This document shows, one piece after another, positions 61,483 to 64,000 of a stretch of DNA of 64,000 nucleotides. The DNA comes from Actinoplanes auranticolor. GTDB lineage: Bacteria > Actinomycetota > Actinomycetes > Mycobacteriales > Micromonosporaceae. Positions within the stretch are counted from its first letter, which is position 1; every line of letters begins with the position of its first letter. Below the pieces are notes generated by a model. The model ran no database searches and was not told where the DNA came from. It saw only the letters and a list, made by a program, of their open reading frames with translations. A program made the position numbers and the translations under genes. The stretch spans positions 62,001-126,000 of the forward strand of contig NZ_BOQL01000022.1 in NCBI RefSeq assembly GCF_018332655.1, read 5' to 3'.

Positions 61483-62445
61483 TCACCCGGCGAGCTGGGC
61501 GAGCAGTTCCGGCGAGGCTTGCCGGATGGTGTCGAGCCCGTCCGCCGTCTGCGCCAGCAGCCGGCGGCACCCGTCCCGCTCCACATAGATCTGTCCGGAC
61601 CCCAGATGCAGCACGACGAACTCGCTCGCCGGGTCCGAGCATGCCGGTGCGGGCGCGGCGGCCTCGACCTCTTTCCGGGCGGCGGTCCACTGCTCGTCGC
61701 TGAGTTCGCGACCGGAGGCGAACTCACCGGCCGGCTTGCCGCTGCGCTGCTGATCGGCCGGGACGCGGTAGGCGCAGAGCCGCACCCGCACCGGGCCGTC
61801 GAAGCCTTCGGGGACGACGGCCGGCTCGCCGCTGGTGCCCCACTGCGCCGTCACCCAGACCATGTCCGCCCACTGCCGGGTACATCCGGCCGCGGCCGCC
61901 TGCGACGACCCGGTCTCCGGGGCCGGCCCGGGCGAGACCGGGGTGAGCCGCAGCCCGCCCAGGGCCTCGCGAACCTCGGACCGGACCTTGCCGCACCCGT
62001 CGTGCGGGAGGCCGGGACGCACCCAGCGGCCCTGCTCGTCGAGCAGGGCGAAGAACGGGGGAAGGTACAACTCGAGGCTGCAGGCGTCGCCGGACATCGG
62101 CTCGTCCGGCAGCCGCAGCGCGGCCACCAGCGCCGTCACGTCGTCAGCCCGGCTCTCCGTGGCGGCGACCTTCGCCCCGCCGCTGGGCGGGCGCAGCGTC
62201 GGCAAAGTGCACACCACCACCGCCACCGGCTGAAAACTGTCGTCGAGCGAGGGCAGACCCGCGAGGTCGCCACCGCCCGAGGCGGGCCCGGAGGACTCCG
62301 CGCCCGCGTCCGCGCAGGAACTCCAGGCCGGTTCGATCCGCAGTTTCCCGGACGGCTCCGCGCCACCTCCGGTCTGACCCGCACAAGCCGCGACGGCGCC
62401 GAGAAGCACCGCCGCGACCACAGAACCCACACCATGCCGACTCAT
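61483..62445 (-). CDS. Lipoprotein of unknown function
   Basis: 320 residues with a lipoprotein signal: hydrophobic stretch then GAVAAC lipobox at about residue 21. The mature part has even Cys spacing (ACSLELYL, DGCGKV, AGCTRQW, RLCAYRV, ACSDP, DGCRRL), suggesting disulfides in an extracytoplasmic protein. No family recognised. ATG follows ggaggtg; an upstream in-frame start is unlikely because it would add a basic leader before the signal. Confidence 0.75.
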   Translation of the reverse strand: MSRHGVGSVVAAVLLGAVAACAGQTGGGAEPSGKLRIEPAWSSCADAGAESSGPASGGGDLAGLPSLDDSFQPVAVVVCTLPTLRPPSGGAKVAATESRADDVTALVAALRLPDEPMSGDACSLELYLPPFFALLDEQGRWVRPGLPHDGCGKVRSEVREALGGLRLTPVSPGPAPETGSSQAAAAGCTRQWADMVWVTAQWGTSGEPAVVPEGFDGPVRVRLCAYRVPADQQRSGKPAGEFASGRELSDEQWTAARKEVEAAAPAPACSDPASEFVVLHLGSGQIYVERDGCRRLLAQTADGLDTIRQASPELLAQLAG

Positions 62446-62549
62446 CGCGCACCTCCGTGACGCGTCTCTGCCCTCCCCCTCCGACGGCGCCGGACCTACG
62501 GTGGTTCCGGCTACCGACACTTTCCGGGCACTGGGCAGTTGATCACGGT

Positions 62550-63683
62550 ATGCGAAAGTTGTCGGTCTTCCTGACACTGGTCTGCGCTGTCGCCGGCGGC
62601 GCTGTCCCGACGGCGGCACCGGCGGCCGCCGTCGGTGCCCGCGCCCAAGCGGCTCCCTCGTTCAACGGCACGGTGTGGGCGATCGCGTTCCGCGGCGACG
62701 TCGTCTACGTCGGAGGGTCGTTCACCACAGTGACCTACCGGGGACGCAGCTTCGAGCGGCGGCGGATGGCGGCGCTCGATGCCCGTACCGGTGCGGTCCT
62801 GCGTTGGCAGCCGGCGGCGAACGGCACCGTCCGCGCCCTCGCGGTCGCCGGCTCGGCGGTCTACGCCGCCGGTGACTTCGACACCGTCTCCGGGCAGCGC
62901 CGGGACGCGGTCGCCCGGATCGACGCGTCGTCCGGCCGGCCCACCCGCTTCGCCCACCGCGTGACCGGCCAGGTGGCGACCCTCGCCATCGGCAACGGGC
63001 GGGTGTACGTCGGCGGCAGCTTCTCCAGCATCGACGGGGTCGCCCGGCGCAACGTCGCCGCCTTCTCGCACACCAGCGGCGCCCTCGACCGGTCGTGGCG
63101 GGCGAGCACCGGCGGCCGGGTCCGGTCGCTGGCGGTCACCCGCAGCCGGATCTACCTCGGCGGCGAGTTCCACCAGGTCAACGGCTCCCGCTCGGCGCGC
63201 CGGCTGGCCGCCGTCAGCCCGTCCACCGGCGCGCTGGTGCGCGGCTTCCGCCCGTTCGCGCCCGCGACCGTGATGGACGTGGCGGCCGACGCCCGCGGGG
63301 TCTACACGGCGACCGGCGGGGCGGGCGGCCGGGCCGTCGGATACTCGGGCTCAGGGGCGGTCCGCTGGACCCACCTCTTCGACGGCGACGTGCACACGAT
63401 CGCGGTCATGGGCGGCGTCGCCTACGTCGGCGGGCACTTCGACCGGGCCTGCCGGCGGACCAGCACGGTGCGCCAGCTGGGCTGCCTCGGCGGCTACACG
63501 GCGCGGGTGAAACTGGCCGCGCTGGACGGCCGGGGGCGGCTGACCCGGTGGAACCCGCGGGCCAACGGCACGATCGGCACCCACGTGCTGGCCACCCACC
63601 CGCCGCGGCAGCGCATCGCCGCGGGTGGCGCCTTCACCCGGATCGGGGGTGCGGGGCGGGAACGCTTCGCCCTCTTCGGCTGA
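62550..63683 (+). CDS. Secreted delta-60 repeat/beta-propeller protein
   Basis: 377 residues with signal peptide (to about 28, AAPAAA) and repeated blades of type VYVGGSFTTV, VYAAGDFDTVSG, VYVGGSFSSIDGV, IYLGGEFHQVNG, VAYVGGHF, matching DUF5122/delta-60 repeats. Extracellular beta-propeller of unknown function. The start is ATG 62550. Confidence 0.85.
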   Translation: MRKLSVFLTLVCAVAGGAVPTAAPAAAVGARAQAAPSFNGTVWAIAFRGDVVYVGGSFTTVTYRGRSFERRRMAALDARTGAVLRWQPAANGTVRALAVAGSAVYAAGDFDTVSGQRRDAVARIDASSGRPTRFAHRVTGQVATLAIGNGRVYVGGSFSSIDGVARRNVAAFSHTSGALDRSWRASTGGRVRSLAVTRSRIYLGGEFHQVNGSRSARRLAAVSPSTGALVRGFRPFAPATVMDVAADARGVYTATGGAGGRAVGYSGSGAVRWTHLFDGDVHTIAVMGGVAYVGGHFDRACRRTSTVRQLGCLGGYTARVKLAALDGRGRLTRWNPRANGTIGTHVLATHPPRQRIAAGGAFTRIGGAGRERFALFG

Positions 63684-63703
63684 CCGTCGCGGGCGCGGAC
63701 CGG

Positions 63704-64000
63704 CTACCGCGCCACGTCGTCGGTGGCCGAGAGCAGCGCAGCGAGGTCCGCCCGGAACGGCAGGCCCTCGCAGTCGCCCGGGACGGTGACCGCGAACGCG
63801 CCCACCGCCACCGCCGTGGCCAACCGCTGCGCAGGCGCGGCCCCGGCGAGCCGGTCCGCCAGATATCCCGCCACGAACGCGTCCCCCGCCCCGACCGGGT
63901 CCACCACCGTCACGTCGAGCGCCTCGAGCGCGAACCGCTCCCCCGCGATCAGCCCGGTGCACCCGCGGGGACCGTCCTTGACGATCACCTCGCCGGGGCC
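63704..64000 (-). CDS. PfkB-family sugar kinase (partial, cut by window edge)
   Basis: C-terminal ~99 residues only; the gene continues past 64000. Contains the PfkB signature 2 VDPVGAGDAFVAGYLADRL with catalytic Asp and the preceding VKDGPRGC. Likely a 2-keto-3-deoxygluconate kinase or ribokinase-type enzyme; the missing N terminus would decide. Confidence 0.88.
   Translation of the reverse strand, partial: GPGEVIVKDGPRGCTGLIAGERFALEALDVTVVDPVGAGDAFVAGYLADRLAGAAPAQRLATAVAVGAFAVTVPGDCEGLPFRADLAALLSATDDVAR

Overview
The window is high-GC actinobacterial chromosome with GTG/TTG starts, many leaderless-looking promoters and short intergenic gaps. An SsgB-type sporulation regulator, Tat- and Sec-exported hydrolases with ricin-type and CBM modules, a streptogrisin-type protease and TPR/GGDEF regulators suggest a sporulating, saprophytic actinomycete. 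Micromonosporaceae (Actinoplanes-like) is my best guess, by inference only. I see no phage, transposase, CRISPR or replication origin.

Layout. 0-4.4 kb: OmpR-type two-component pair convergent with an MMPL/RND exporter. 4.4-5.5 kb: decayed stretch (copper type II monooxygenase tail, remnants of a histidine kinase and LuxR response regulator) ending at a tRNA-Val(CAC). 5.5-12 kb: PGPGW membrane protein, SsgB-like protein, AraC and Rrf2 regulators, DUF4236 mini-protein, TcmP-like protein, TPR/proline-rich membrane protein. 12-18 kb: TPR-GGDEF cyclase facing a lipid/envelope operon (DAG kinase, YihY, double PAP2, EEP hydrolase). 18-21 kb: operon of YndJ-like, DUF1990, metallo-hydrolase and DedA proteins. 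21-31 kb: exported hydrolases, including a GH81 beta-1,3-glucanase and a GH30 glucanase (possible beta-glucan/fungal wall degradation), a class A beta-lactamase, a kinase-fold protein and a PQQ propeller. 31-35 kb: P450, alpha-lytic-type protease, FAD/NAD(P) protein. 35-39.2 kb: a ruined organosulfur/flavin-monooxygenase locus with an orphan cysteine-rich leader peptide. 39-48 kb: membrane proteins, a small HTH regulator with paired palindromic operators, LysE exporter, zinc-independent bL36, alpha/beta hydrolase, NarL-type two-component operon. 48-50 kb: MobA-like and XdhC molybdo-enzyme maturation genes between gene remnants. 50-64 kb: PGRP-type amidase, MoxR AAA+/VWA-metallopeptidase pair, HAD, PLP deaminase-like enzyme, class C serine hydrolase, GlxA/isochorismatase pair, SDR, lipoprotein, delta-60 repeat protein and a PfkB kinase cut by the window edge.

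Most striking is the way genes decay. At least six loci keep recognisable N- and C-terminal (or flanking) pieces but have lost the protein core: response regulator, acyl-CoA dehydrogenase, second LLM monooxygenase, DUF2238, FAD oxidoreductase, DUF389. They are scattered among intact genes. A full-length LLM monooxygenase has one frameshift and, having no stop codon, reads straight into its flavin reductase. Other points worth following are a 34-bp motif shared by the MMPL promoter and the dead two-component locus, the autoregulatory-looking palindromes at 40.65-40.70 kb, a LacI-type operator just downstream of a near-consensus promoter at the GH81 gene, and a VWA protein carrying two zinc-protease motifs of which the first is dead.
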